64,000 nt of DNA from contig JBGATH010000012.1 of NCBI GenBank assembly GCA_044229235.1, positions 1 to 64,000 on the forward strand, in the 5' to 3' direction. Under the pieces are notes generated by a model. The model saw only the letters and a program-made list of their open reading frames with translations, ran no database searches and was not told the DNA's origin. Each line of letters begins with the position of its first letter. Position 1 is the first letter of the stretch. Shown in pieces: positions 17,179 to 25,830 of this stretch. The translations under genes were made by a program, and so were the position numbers. Source of the stretch: UKL13-2 sp044229235 (GTDB taxonomy: Bacteria; Pseudomonadota; Gammaproteobacteria; Burkholderiales; Usitatibacteraceae).

Positions 17179-18744
17179 ATGACCAATCACATCCCCATCC
17201 AGCGCGCGCTCATCAGCGTGTCGGACAAGACCGGTGTTGTCGAGTTTGCCCAGTTTCTGGCCAGGCATAACGTCAAGATCCTTTCCACCGGCGGCACGGC
17301 CAAGCTGCTGGCCGAAAACGGCATCAAGGTGGTGGAGGTCGGCGATTACACCGGATTCCCGGAAATGATGGATGGCCGGGTAAAGACGCTGCACCCGCGG
17401 GTGCACGGCGGCATTCTCGCCCGCCGCGACCTCGCGCATCACGCGGAGGCCATGAAGAAGCATGACATTCCGCCGATCGACATGGTGGTGGTCAATCTCT
17501 ACCCGTTCGCGCAGACCATCGCCAAGCCGGATGTGACGCTGGAAGACGCCATCGAAAACATCGATATCGGCGGCCCGGCCATGGTGCGGGCTTCGGCAAA
17601 GAACTATCCTTTCGTCGCGATCGTGACCGACAGCGGCGACTATCACACGCTCATGGAAGAAATGACCGCCCACCACGGCGCGCTCAGTCATCACACCCGC
17701 TTCGCACTAGCCAAGAAGGCCTTTGCGCACACCGCCGAATACGACGGCATGATCAGTACCTATCTCTCGTCGCTAGACGAAAACAACGATCGCCGCCTGT
17801 TCCCGGACCAGTTGCACCTGACCTTCACCAAAGCACAGGACATGCGCTACGGCGAAAACCCGCACCAGGACGCGGCGTTCTATGTCGAGAAACACCCCGC
17901 CGCCGGCACGCTGGCGCACTATCACCAGTTGCAGGGCAAGGAGCTCTCCTACAACAACATCGCCGATGCGGACGCCGCCTGGCAGTGCTGCCGCGCCTTC
18001 GATGTACCGGCCTGCGTGATCGTCAAGCACGCCAATCCCTGCGGCGTGGCGATCGCCGAAAGTACGCTTATCGCCTACCAGCGCGCCTTCGAGACCGATC
18101 CGACCTCGGCCTTCGGCGGCATCATCGCCTTCAATCGCGAGCTCGATGGCGCCACCGCCGAAGCGGTTTCCAAACAGTTTGTGGAAGTGGTGCTGGCGCC
18201 GCTGTTCAGCGTGGAAGCGCGCCGCGTGTTTGCCGGCAAGCAGAATGTCCGCCTGCTGGAAATCCCGCTGGCCCCATCCGTGAAGGATGTCGACATGAAA
18301 CGTGTCGGCGGCGGTCTGCTGGTACAGAGTTCGGACGACTTTGACGTGTCTCAGCTGAAGGTCGTCACCAAACGCAAGCCAAGCAAGGAAGAAATGAACG
18401 ACCTGCTGTTCGCCTTCCGCGTCGCCAAGTTCGTGAAGTCCAACGCCATCGTCTTCTGCCGCTACGGCATGACGCTGGGCGTGGGCGCGGGGCAGATGAG
18501 CCGTGTGGATTCAACCAAGATCGCGGCCATCAAAGCGGGCAACGCCGGGCTGTCGTTGAAGGGATCGGTCGCGGCGAGCGATGCGTTCTTTCCGTTCCGC
18601 GACGGGCTGGATGTGATCGCCGAAGCGGGCGCCACGGCGGTGATTCAGCCTGGTGGATCGATGCGGGATGAGGAAGTCATCAAGGCAGCAGATGAGCACG
18701 GCATCGCGATGGTGGTCACGGGCATGCGGCACTTCCGCCACTAA
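17179..18744 (+). CDS. purH: Bifunctional AICAR formyltransferase/IMP cyclohydrolase PurH
   Basis: Catalyses the last two steps of de novo IMP synthesis. At 521 aa the length is normal. The N-terminal cyclohydrolase part has the MGS-like fold (ALISVSDKTG, STGGTAKLL, KTLHPRVHGGIL). The C-terminal transformylase part has GKELSYNNI, IVKHANPCG with the catalytic Lys-His, and ends with the family signature IQPGGSMRDEEVIKAADEHGIAMV. Its TAA stop codon lies inside the terminal repeat of the element at 18742-18883, so the insertion may have defined the present C-terminus without damaging a conserved region. Confidence 0.98.
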   Translation: MTNHIPIQRALISVSDKTGVVEFAQFLARHNVKILSTGGTAKLLAENGIKVVEVGDYTGFPEMMDGRVKTLHPRVHGGILARRDLAHHAEAMKKHDIPPIDMVVVNLYPFAQTIAKPDVTLEDAIENIDIGGPAMVRASAKNYPFVAIVTDSGDYHTLMEEMTAHHGALSHHTRFALAKKAFAHTAEYDGMISTYLSSLDENNDRRLFPDQLHLTFTKAQDMRYGENPHQDAAFYVEKHPAAGTLAHYHQLQGKELSYNNIADADAAWQCCRAFDVPACVIVKHANPCGVAIAESTLIAYQRAFETDPTSAFGGIIAFNRELDGATAEAVSKQFVEVVLAPLFSVEARRVFAGKQNVRLLEIPLAPSVKDVDMKRVGGGLLVQSSDDFDVSQLKVVTKRKPSKEEMNDLLFAFRVAKFVKSNAIVFCRYGMTLGVGAGQMSRVDSTKIAAIKAGNAGLSLKGSVAASDAFFPFRDGLDVIAEAGATAVIQPGGSMRDEEVIKAADEHGIAMVVTGMRHFRH

Positions 18745-18883
18745 ATGCCTCATCTCGCTACTGCGCTTGGCCTGGCGTCGTTGCGCGAGGGCTCTCAATC
18801 CTCATGTATTACACATACATTCCGGTTGTTCGCCCTCGCGCGCCTAGCCACGCCGGCGCTCGCTACGCGACCTGAGGCATTTA
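18742..18883. repeat. MITE-like inverted-repeat element at the purH stop codon
   Basis: The element of 142 bp is bounded by perfect 11-bp terminal inverted repeats, TAAATGCCTCA (18742-18752) and TGAGGCATTTA (18873-18883). Inside it a second perfect pair, GCGCGAGGGC (18783-18792) and GCCCTCGCGC (18832-18841), allows one long branched hairpin with an AT-rich loop. There is no coding capacity. The left repeat begins with the purH stop codon. It could be a non-autonomous transposable element, an elaborate terminator or an mRNA-processing structure between purH and the downstream gene. Confidence 0.7.
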
Positions 18884-18904
18884 GACCGCAATTGGTTGTG
18901 TGAA

Positions 18905-19204
18905 ATGCCCCACGCCAAGAAAATTGTGTTGGTTGCCGAAACGGGAGATGTCACAGACCGGGATCGATTGCTGCGCGAGTTGTTTGATGCACGGATCGAA
19001 TTGTTCTGTGCGTTTGGCATAGACGCTCAAGAGTGGGAAGATTGTATGGACTGGATCGTTGTGATGGCTTGCGTGGACGAGGGAAGCGAACATTCAATCC
19101 TTACCACTTCTCACCGCGACGGCACGCTTGACGCAGTAGTTGAGCTAGCTAGCCAAATCACAGTCCCCAGTGGTGAACAAGAAATCGAAGTCATCAAAGT
19201 CTGA
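18905..19204 (+). CDS. Hypothetical protein, possibly DUF7684-like
   Basis: Small soluble protein of 99 aa from the ATG at 18905, with no signal peptide or membrane helix. The block FCAFGIDAQEWEDCMDWIVV followed by ILTTSHRDGTLDAVVELA resembles a small family I recall as DUF7684; I am not certain. It is a little more AT-rich than purH and purD. It lies between the 142-bp repeat and purD and ends 2 bp before purD, so it is translated from the same message and may be coupled to it. No function can be assigned. Confidence 0.7.
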   Translation: MPHAKKIVLVAETGDVTDRDRLLRELFDARIELFCAFGIDAQEWEDCMDWIVVMACVDEGSEHSILTTSHRDGTLDAVVELASQITVPSGEQEIEVIKV

Positions 19205-19206
19205 AC

Positions 19207-20481
19207 ATGAAACTCCTCGTCATCGGCTCCGGCGGCCGCGAACATGCCCTTGCGTGGCGCCTCACGCAAAACCCAAAGGTGCAGTGCGTGTACGTCGCCC
19301 CCGGCAACGCCGGCACCGCGCGCGAGGAGGGTCTCGTCAATGTCAACCTCACCGCGATTCCTGATCTGCTGAACTTTGCGCAGGAGGAGAAGATCCACCT
19401 CACCGTCGTCGGCCCCGAGGCGCCGCTGGCGGCGGGCGTGGTCGATGCCTTTCAGGCGGCGGGCCAGCGCATCTTCGGCCCCAGCCAGCGCGCCGCGCAA
19501 TTGGAAAGCTCCAAGGATTTCGCCAAGCAGTTCATGGTGCGGCACAAGATTCCCACTGCACGCTACGCCACTTTCACCAGTGCCGCCGAAGCGCGCGCCT
19601 ATGTTGAAAAGGAGGGTGCCCCGATCGTCATCAAGGCTGACGGGCTTGCCGCCGGCAAGGGCGTGGTGGTGGCCATGACGCTGGGGGATGCGCTTGAGGC
19701 CATCGACATGATGTTCTCCGGCAGCAAGCTGGGTGACGCTGGCCATCGGGTAGTCATTGAAGAATTCATGGAAGGCGAAGAAGCCAGCTTCATCTGCATG
19801 TGCGATGGCGTGCACGCGCTGCCCTTCGCGTCCTCGCAGGACCACAAACGCATCTTCGACGGCGACGAAGGTCCCAACACCGGCGGCATGGGCGCTTATT
19901 CGCCGGCACCGGTGGTCACGCCGGATGTGCACGCCCGCACCATGCGCGAAGTCATCATGCCCACGCTACGCGGCATGGCTGCCGAGGGCAATCCTTTCAC
20001 CGGCTTCCTGTACGCCGGACTGATGATCGACGAGGCCGGCAAGCCGCGCGTGGTCGAATTCAACGCCCGCATGGGCGACCCCGAAACGCAGCCGATCATG
20101 ATGCGCTTGAAGAGTGATTTCCTCACGCTGGTGGAACACGCCATCGACGGCAAGCTCGACCAGATCGAAGCCGAATGGGATCGCCGCGCCGCGCTGGGCG
20201 TGGTGATGGCAGCGGCGGGTTACCCGGAAGCACCCACAAAAGGTGACGAGATCAGCGGCCTGCCCAAAGCCACCGATGATGCGCGTGTGTTCCACGCTGG
20301 TACCACTGACAAAGGCGGCAAGGTCGTCACCAACGGTGGGCGCGTTCTCTGCGTGACGGCACTGGGGGACACGGTGCGCATCGCCCAGCAGCGGGCCTAT
20401 CAGTTGCTGGAACCCATTCGCTTTGCCGGCATGCAGTATCGCCGCGACATCGGCTATCGCGCCATCGGCCGGAAAGCGTAG
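19207..20481 (+). CDS. purD: Phosphoribosylamine-glycine ligase (GAR synthetase)
   Basis: ATP-grasp enzyme of 424 aa that joins phosphoribosylamine and glycine in purine synthesis. It starts MKLLVIGSGGREHALAWRL and has APGNAGTA, VVGPEAPLAAGVVD, the ATP-grasp loop KADGLAAGKGVVVAM, EEFMEGEEASFI, DGDEGPNTGGMGAYSPAPVVT and EFNARMGDPETQ. The start lies 2 bp after the preceding small gene. Together with purH upstream it forms a purine-synthesis cluster. A REP-like palindrome begins 3 bp after its stop codon. Confidence 0.98.
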   Translation: MKLLVIGSGGREHALAWRLTQNPKVQCVYVAPGNAGTAREEGLVNVNLTAIPDLLNFAQEEKIHLTVVGPEAPLAAGVVDAFQAAGQRIFGPSQRAAQLESSKDFAKQFMVRHKIPTARYATFTSAAEARAYVEKEGAPIVIKADGLAAGKGVVVAMTLGDALEAIDMMFSGSKLGDAGHRVVIEEFMEGEEASFICMCDGVHALPFASSQDHKRIFDGDEGPNTGGMGAYSPAPVVTPDVHARTMREVIMPTLRGMAAEGNPFTGFLYAGLMIDEAGKPRVVEFNARMGDPETQPIMMRLKSDFLTLVEHAIDGKLDQIEAEWDRRAALGVVMAAAGYPEAPTKGDEISGLPKATDDARVFHAGTTDKGGKVVTNGGRVLCVTALGDTVRIAQQRAYQLLEPIRFAGMQYRRDIGYRAIGRKA

Positions 20482-20483
20482 AA

Positions 20484-20544
20484 CCAGCACTGGCGCGCCT
20501 TCTGGCGGCAAAATGGCCTGGAAGCCGCGCCAGTGCTTGAGTTT
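20484..20544 (+). repeat. REP-like palindromic element, copy 1
   Basis: Imperfect hairpin-forming element: left arm CCAGCACTGGCGCG, asymmetric centre GGCAAAATGGCCTGGAAG, right arm CGCGCCAGTGCTTGAGTTT. It begins 3 bp after the purD stop. Related copies are at 33961, 40552, 51417 and 56701, all in this orientation. Confidence 0.8.
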
Positions 20545-20694
20545 GAATGTTGCATGCTGTCGCATCCCCGGCTTCGGTTGTTCCTCGTGCAAATTGTGCA
20601 GTGCCAGCGTTCGCGCGCCGCAGTCTGTGGCTAAACTTCACGCCAACACTTGAACCTGCCGCCACCCACCTGCCTCAACAATTCGAACAATCCC

Positions 20695-21597
20695 ATGAAC
20701 ATCGCCGACGTCAAAACCTACCTGCTAGACCTGCAGAACCGCATCGTTACCAAAATGGAGTTGCTGGACGGCAAGCCGTTCCTGCGCGACGAGTGGCAGC
20801 GGCCCGAGGGCGGCGGCGGCATTTCACGCATCATTGAGGGCGGCAACCTGCTGGAGCGCGGCGGCGTACTGTTCTCGCATGTGATGGGCAAGAACCTGCC
20901 GCCGTCCGCCGCCGCCAACCGTCCCGAAATCGCCGGCCGTGCGTGGGAAGCGATGGGTGTCTCGCTGGTGCTGCATCCGCGCAACCCGTATATCCCGACG
21001 GTGCACATGAACGTGCGCTTCTTCATCGCCCGCTCCTCGCTCGATACCGAGCACGACACCTTCTGGTTCGGCGGCGGCATGGACCTCACGCCCTACTACG
21101 GCTTTGACGAGGACTGCGTCCACTTCCATCGCGTCAACAAGGCCGCGCTCGAGCCGTTCGGCGCCGACTATTACCCCCACTTCAAGAAATGGTGCGACGA
21201 CTATTTCTACCTCAAGCACCGCAAGGAGCCGCGCGGCATCGGCGGCGTGTTCTTCGACGATTTCCACCACCCCGGCTTTGAGCAGTCGTTCGCCATGAAG
21301 CAGGCGGTGGGCAATGCCTTCCTCGATGCCTACGTACCGATCGTCGAGCGCCGCCGCGACATGCCGTTTGGCGAGCAGGAGCGCGAATGGCAGCTCTACC
21401 GGCGCGGGCGCTATGTGGAATTCAACCTCGTCTGGGATCGCGGCACGCACTTCGGCCTGCAGTCGGGTGGGCGCACTGAATCGATCCTGGCGTCGATGCC
21501 GCCGACCGCGACCTGGCGTTACAACTGGTCGCCGGAGAGGGGGACGCGGGAGGCGGAGTTGCTGGAGAAGTATTTGATTGGGCGGGAGTGGGTTTGA
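20695..21597 (+). CDS. hemF: Oxygen-dependent coproporphyrinogen-III oxidase
   Basis: Heme biosynthesis enzyme of 300 aa that uses O2 to decarboxylate coproporphyrinogen III to protoporphyrinogen IX. Motifs are EGGGGISRIIEGG, HMNVRFF, FWFGGGMDLTPYYGF, RGIGGVFFDDF and FNLVWDRGTHFGLQSGGRTESILASMPP. The ATG at 20695 gives the usual N-terminus; an upstream TTG would add 15 unlikely residues. It lies downstream of purD as in many betaproteobacteria. An O2-dependent HemF implies at least part-time aerobic growth. Confidence 0.97.
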   Translation: MNIADVKTYLLDLQNRIVTKMELLDGKPFLRDEWQRPEGGGGISRIIEGGNLLERGGVLFSHVMGKNLPPSAAANRPEIAGRAWEAMGVSLVLHPRNPYIPTVHMNVRFFIARSSLDTEHDTFWFGGGMDLTPYYGFDEDCVHFHRVNKAALEPFGADYYPHFKKWCDDYFYLKHRKEPRGIGGVFFDDFHHPGFEQSFAMKQAVGNAFLDAYVPIVERRRDMPFGEQEREWQLYRRGRYVEFNLVWDRGTHFGLQSGGRTESILASMPPTATWRYNWSPERGTREAELLEKYLIGREWV

Positions 21598-21693
21598 CAA
21601 TCCAAGCAACAGCCGGTCCTATGTGCTCTGTGGAATTGACTTCGGCTCTCTTCTGACCTTTTCCGGTTACTACTAGCCAATGTCGTTTGCCCA

Positions 21694-22389
21694 ATGACCG
21701 CCCAAGTTGCCTGCCGACTGTCACTCGTTTTCGCGCGTTCTGCACCGGTCGCCGTGATTTTGCGACGTGGGCCGACTCGTTGGGTAGAAGTAATCAAGTG
21801 GAACACCGCAAATGACAAATTTGAGCGGGGCCAGTGGTTGCATGGGCGCATTTACGCGGAGAGATGTGGCCTTTCCCCGAACGGAAAGCTATTTGTCTAT
21901 TTCGCAATGAAGTATGGACGAGTTGACAAAGCACACGGCTACAAACAGACATTTACTGCCGTAAGTAAGCCGCCATACCTGACAGCGTTAGCACTTTGGC
22001 CGGAGGGATCGACTTGGGGAGGTGGAGGGCACTTTGTTGATGACGAGACACTTCGACTTGCGTATGGTGCGAATGGGACCAATCATCCAGGCGTTGGGCG
22101 CACGACAATATTCATGGCACCTTTGCCACCAGTTCATCCCAATCACGTACCCCACAAACTGCGCATTGAGACCGATCTGGATCGTTATGCACCAGATTCG
22201 GGATTTCGTGATGAAACGTCGTCGCCCGAAGATGGGTGGGTCGGTCGAGACCACGCAAATCGCCAAATAATTGCTCGTGACGGAGTCTTATTCGGCATCA
22301 ATTCGCGAAAAAAGGAAGTCGTGTTGTGCGACTTCAACGCGGACATGCCGGAGCAAATTATCGCGCCGAAAGTGGCGACTGAGTGGTGA
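21694..22389 (+). CDS. Hypothetical protein, AT-richer orphan
   Basis: Soluble protein of 231 aa without signal peptide or membrane helix. The start of the protein (VFARSAPVAVILRRGPTRWV) and blocks such as GQWLHGRIYAERCGLSPNGKLFVYFAMKYG, KPPYLTALALWPEGSTWGGGGHF recall a scattered family of uncharacterised proteins, and I know of no function. The base composition is visibly more AT-rich and codon choice is less GC-biased than in hemF, which suggests later acquisition. It stands alone between hemF and the convergent ecsC-like gene. Confidence 0.72.
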   Translation: MTAQVACRLSLVFARSAPVAVILRRGPTRWVEVIKWNTANDKFERGQWLHGRIYAERCGLSPNGKLFVYFAMKYGRVDKAHGYKQTFTAVSKPPYLTALALWPEGSTWGGGGHFVDDETLRLAYGANGTNHPGVGRTTIFMAPLPPVHPNHVPHKLRIETDLDRYAPDSGFRDETSSPEDGWVGRDHANRQIIARDGVLFGINSRKKEVVLCDFNADMPEQIIAPKVATEW

Positions 22390-22473
22390 ACGTCAGCAAC
22401 CCATAAGAAGCACTCGCATTGCGTGCGGACTTACACTAACGCGCCGATGCGAACTTCTGCTTGTGTATCCAGG

Positions 22474-23256
22474 CTACACATTCTTGTAGGCCAACCTCAC
22501 GGGTTCCGCCCCATACGTCTTCTCCAGCCGCCGCACGATGAAATGCCCACGCGCCATGTCCTGGAAGTGGCCGATGAACAGGGTGTTGATGAGCCCGCCC
22601 GCCACCGCGCCGATGATGGGAACGGCCTGCGCGGCGGCTTTCTCGGTGACGACAATGCCGAAGCGCCCGCTGATGAGTGACACCAGTCGCAGCAACGCCG
22701 GCGCGCCTGACTTGGATAGCCCTTTTTCCGCAAGATACTTGCTCGCTTCCGACACCGCGCTCGACATCGCCGCGCGCGCGGCGAAGTAGCCTGATTCGGC
22801 GGCGTTGTCCTTCTCATTCTTGGTACTGCCCAGCGCAAATACCGTGAGGCAGGCGAGCTTGGTGTCGATGTAGTGGATGTTCTCGCCTTCGCTCTTGGCG
22901 ATGTCGGCAATCGATCGCAGCATGATGGTGGTCGAGACCGGCAATTCCACGCTCAGTGCCAGCAGACCGAATGCGCCACCCACCGCGCCGCTGGTGGCCG
23001 CGGCTATCTTGTGCAGCCGGCTTTGCGCGGGCTTCTTGGTGTTGTCGCCCAGCGACTTGATGGCCACATCCAGCGCTTTCATCATCGCCGCTTCCGAGGC
23101 CTGGTGAATGTGCTTTTGAAACGTCTTCGGCAACATCCCCACGCTTTTCTCGATGGGCGAGCCCAGCGCCGCCGACATCTTGGCGGCGAGACCGGGGTTC
23201 TCCAGCAATTTCTTGGCGCGCTTGAGATCGGTGAGGTCGGATTTGCTCATTTCCAT
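22474..23256 (-). CDS. EcsC family protein
   Basis: Protein of 260 aa of the EcsC family. It has an N-terminal charged helix, a glycine/alanine-rich stretch (AAATSGAVGGAFGLLALSVELPVSTTIMLRSIADIA) and a second hydrophobic stretch (AVPIIGAVAGGLINTLFIGHFQDMARGHFIVRRLEKTYG). EcsC was named for a gene next to an ABC exporter in Bacillus; its function is not known, and membrane association is likely. A Shine-Dalgarno (GGAGAGAC) precedes the ATG. It ends the strand-minus run upstream of which lie the liv genes, 23 bp from livF. Confidence 0.88.
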   Translation of the reverse strand: MEMSKSDLTDLKRAKKLLENPGLAAKMSAALGSPIEKSVGMLPKTFQKHIHQASEAAMMKALDVAIKSLGDNTKKPAQSRLHKIAAATSGAVGGAFGLLALSVELPVSTTIMLRSIADIAKSEGENIHYIDTKLACLTVFALGSTKNEKDNAAESGYFAARAAMSSAVSEASKYLAEKGLSKSGAPALLRLVSLISGRFGIVVTEKAAAQAVPIIGAVAGGLINTLFIGHFQDMARGHFIVRRLEKTYGAEPVRLAYKNV

Positions 23257-23279
23257 GCTGTCTCTCCGATTATGTGGCG

Positions 23280-23993
23280 CTAGCCTTCGCCCAGATAGGC
23301 TTCACGCACCTTGGGGTTGGTCAGCAGCGATTGTGATTCGCCTTCCAGCGTGATCAGGCCGCCGTCCATTACGTAGCCGCGCTGGCTGATCTGCAACGCG
23401 AGTCGCGCGTTCTGCTCGATGAGCAGGATGGTCATGCCGCTTTTGGCGACATCTCGCACCACTTCGAAAATCTTTTGCACCATGATGGGTGCGAGGCCCA
23501 TCGAGGGTTCATCGAGTAACAACAATTTCGGTCGCGCCATCAGCGCGCGGCTGATGGCCAGCATTTGCTGTTCGCCACCGGACATGGTGCCCGCGGTCTG
23601 CCTGGCGCGTTCCTTCAGGCGCGGGAACCAGTTGAACATGCGCTCGACGTCCTCCGCGATGCCGGCTTTGTCGCGTCGCGTGTAGGCGCCCATTTGCAGA
23701 TTCTCTTCAATGGTCAGCGCCGGAAATACGCCGCGCCCCTCGGGCACCAGCACCAGGCCGCGCGAGGCGATGGCGTGCGGAGGCGTGCCGGCCATGTCCC
23801 GACCGTCGTACTCGATGCGCCCTTCGGCGGGCCGCAACAGGCCGACGATGGCTTTGAGGGTGGTGGTTTTGCCGGCGCCGTTGGCGCCGATGAGGGTGAC
23901 GAGCTCCCCCTTCTCTACCGATAATGAAATTCCTTTGACGGCCTTGATGCCGCCATAGGACACATGCACATCCGAAAGCTTCAGCAAACTCAT
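23280..23993 (-). CDS. livF: Branched-chain amino acid ABC transporter ATPase LivF
   Basis: ATP-binding subunit of 237 aa. Walker A is GANGAGKTT, the signature is SGGEQQMLAISRAL and Walker B is LLLLDEPSMGLAP; the last is characteristic of LivF. It overlaps livG by 4 bp (ATGA), so translation is coupled. It powers, with LivG, uptake of leucine, isoleucine, valine or related amino acids through LivHM. Confidence 0.96.
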   Translation of the reverse strand: MSLLKLSDVHVSYGGIKAVKGISLSVEKGELVTLIGANGAGKTTTLKAIVGLLRPAEGRIEYDGRDMAGTPPHAIASRGLVLVPEGRGVFPALTIEENLQMGAYTRRDKAGIAEDVERMFNWFPRLKERARQTAGTMSGGEQQMLAISRALMARPKLLLLDEPSMGLAPIMVQKIFEVVRDVAKSGMTILLIEQNARLALQISQRGYVMDGGLITLEGESQSLLTNPKVREAYLGEG

Positions 23994-24763
23994 GCCGCCA
24001 CTTCCGCGCCCAGATAGGCTTCGATGACTTTCGGGTCGCGTTGCACCTCGGCGGGATTGCCCTCGGCAATTTTCTTGCCGTAGTCCAGAACGGCGATGCG
24101 ATCACAGAGGCCCATCACCAGCTTTACGTCGTGTTCGATCAGCAGGATGGTGATGCCTTGCTGGCGGATCGACTCCAGCAGGCTGCGAAGCGAGAGTTTC
24201 TCGGTGGCGTTCATGCCGGCGGCGGGTTCATCCAGCGCCAGCACCTGCGGGTCGGTGGCCAGCGCACGGGCAATTTCCAGGCGGCGCTGGTCGCCGTACG
24301 AGAGATGCTTGGCGAGTTCATTGGCGCGTGCATCGAGTCCAACGAAGGTCAGCAACTCATGGGCGCGCTTCTCGATCCGGGCTTCCTCGGCGCGGGTCGC
24401 AGCGTTGCGGGTGATGGCGCCCCACACGCCTGCGCTGGTGCGCACGTGCCGGCCGATCATGACGTTTTCCAGCGCGGACAAATTGGCAAACAGGCGGATA
24501 TTCTGAAAGGTGCGGGCAATGCCGAGTGCCGCGATGCGGTCGGGCGTCAGGTCCTGCAGCGGCTTGCCACGGAACGAGAAGGTGCCTTCGTCGTGGATGT
24601 ACAGACCGGTGAGCACGTTGAACAGCGTGGTCTTGCCGGCGCCGTTCGGGCCGATGAGACCAAATATGGATTTTTCGGGAATCGCAAAGCTGACATCGGA
24701 CAAAGCGGTCAGCCCGCCGAATCTCTTGGTGATGCCGGTAATTTCAAGAATGGGCGAACTCAT
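23990..24763 (-). CDS. livG: Branched-chain amino acid ABC transporter ATPase LivG
   Basis: Second ATP-binding subunit, 257 aa. It has Walker A GPNGAGKTT, the family loop FNVLTGLY, the signature LSYGDQRRLEIARALA, and Walker B VLALDEPAAGMN, ending with the LivG-type C-terminus DYGKKIAEGNPAEVQRDPKVIEAYLG. It overlaps both livF and livM by 4 bp. Confidence 0.96.
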   Translation of the reverse strand: MSSPILEITGITKRFGGLTALSDVSFAIPEKSIFGLIGPNGAGKTTLFNVLTGLYIHDEGTFSFRGKPLQDLTPDRIAALGIARTFQNIRLFANLSALENVMIGRHVRTSAGVWGAITRNAATRAEEARIEKRAHELLTFVGLDARANELAKHLSYGDQRRLEIARALATDPQVLALDEPAAGMNATEKLSLRSLLESIRQQGITILLIEHDVKLVMGLCDRIAVLDYGKKIAEGNPAEVQRDPKVIEAYLGAEVAA

Positions 24764-25830
24764 GAATCCGCCTTCGCGAGTTCACGCTTGCGCACTGCTG
24801 AAGGCAGGATGCCTGCCGGGCGATAAAGCATCATCCCCACCATCGCAAAACCAAACAGCAGCATGCGCAGCACTTCGGCCTCGATGATCTGGTGGCCGAA
24901 CATGGCCTTTTGCGCGGGCTCCACCGTGTAGCGCAGGATTTCGGGCACGAATGACAGCAACACCGCGCCCAGCACCACGCCCCAAATGTTGCCCATGCCG
25001 CCCAGCACCACCATCGCCAGCACCATCACGCTTTCGTTGAGCACAAAGCTTTCCGGGCTGATGAATCCCTGGATGGCGGAGAACATGCCGCCGGCGACAC
25101 CGCCGAACGATGCGCCCATGGCAAACGCCAGCAGTTTCATGCGCGTTGTGTTGATGCCCATGGCGCGGGCGGCCATCTCGTCCTCGCGGATGGCTTCCCA
25201 GGCGCGGCCGATGCGCGAATTCTGCAAGCGGAAATTGATGACGATGACAATCATCATGATCGCCAGCAGGAAGAAGTAATACTTGATCGTGCCGGACAGA
25301 ACGAAATCTCCGATGCGGGTGTTGTTGCCGAAATCGAGCCCCGCCAGCTTGATGGAATCGATGGTGCTGATGCCCTTGGGCCCGTTGGTGATGTTGATCG
25401 GGTCCGACAGGTTGTTCATGAAGATGCGCACTATCTCGCCGAAGCCCAGCGTGACGATGGCCAGGTAATCGCCGCGCAATTTCAGCGTGGGCGCACCCAG
25501 CAGGATGCCGAAGATGCATGCCACGGTGGCGCCGATCGGCAGGATCATCCACCACGGCAGGTGCATGCCGAAGTGCGGCGAGGCGAGCAGCGCATAGATG
25601 TAGGCGCCCACGGCATAAAAGGCGATGTAGCCCAGGTCCAGGAGGCCCGCGAACCCGACCACGATGTTGAGGCCCAGCGACAAGAGCACAAACAGGATGG
25701 CGAAGTTGGTGATGCGCACCCACGCCGTGCCGACCTGTGCGAGCGCAAACGGGAGAATGGCCAGCGCCACCGCAATTAGCACGAAGCCAATCCATTTAAG
25801 CTGCGGATGTTTGGTCATGGCACCCATCAT
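24760..25830 (-). CDS. livM: Branched-chain amino acid ABC transporter permease LivM
   Basis: Membrane permease of 356 aa with about ten hydrophobic segments. Family blocks include LGLNIVVGFAGLLDLGYIAFYAVGAY, the EAA-like loop AWEAIREDEMAARAMGIN and GGMGNIWGVVLGAV. I chose the ATG at 25830 because it overlaps the livH stop codon (TGATG), which indicates coupled translation; ATGs at 25827 and 25818 are also possible. It pairs with LivH to form the membrane channel. Confidence 0.95.
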   Translation of the reverse strand: MMGAMTKHPQLKWIGFVLIAVALAILPFALAQVGTAWVRITNFAILFVLLSLGLNIVVGFAGLLDLGYIAFYAVGAYIYALLASPHFGMHLPWWMILPIGATVACIFGILLGAPTLKLRGDYLAIVTLGFGEIVRIFMNNLSDPINITNGPKGISTIDSIKLAGLDFGNNTRIGDFVLSGTIKYYFFLLAIMMIVIVINFRLQNSRIGRAWEAIREDEMAARAMGINTTRMKLLAFAMGASFGGVAGGMFSAIQGFISPESFVLNESVMVLAMVVLGGMGNIWGVVLGAVLLSFVPEILRYTVEPAQKAMFGHQIIEAEVLRMLLFGFAMVGMMLYRPAGILPSAVRKRELAKADS

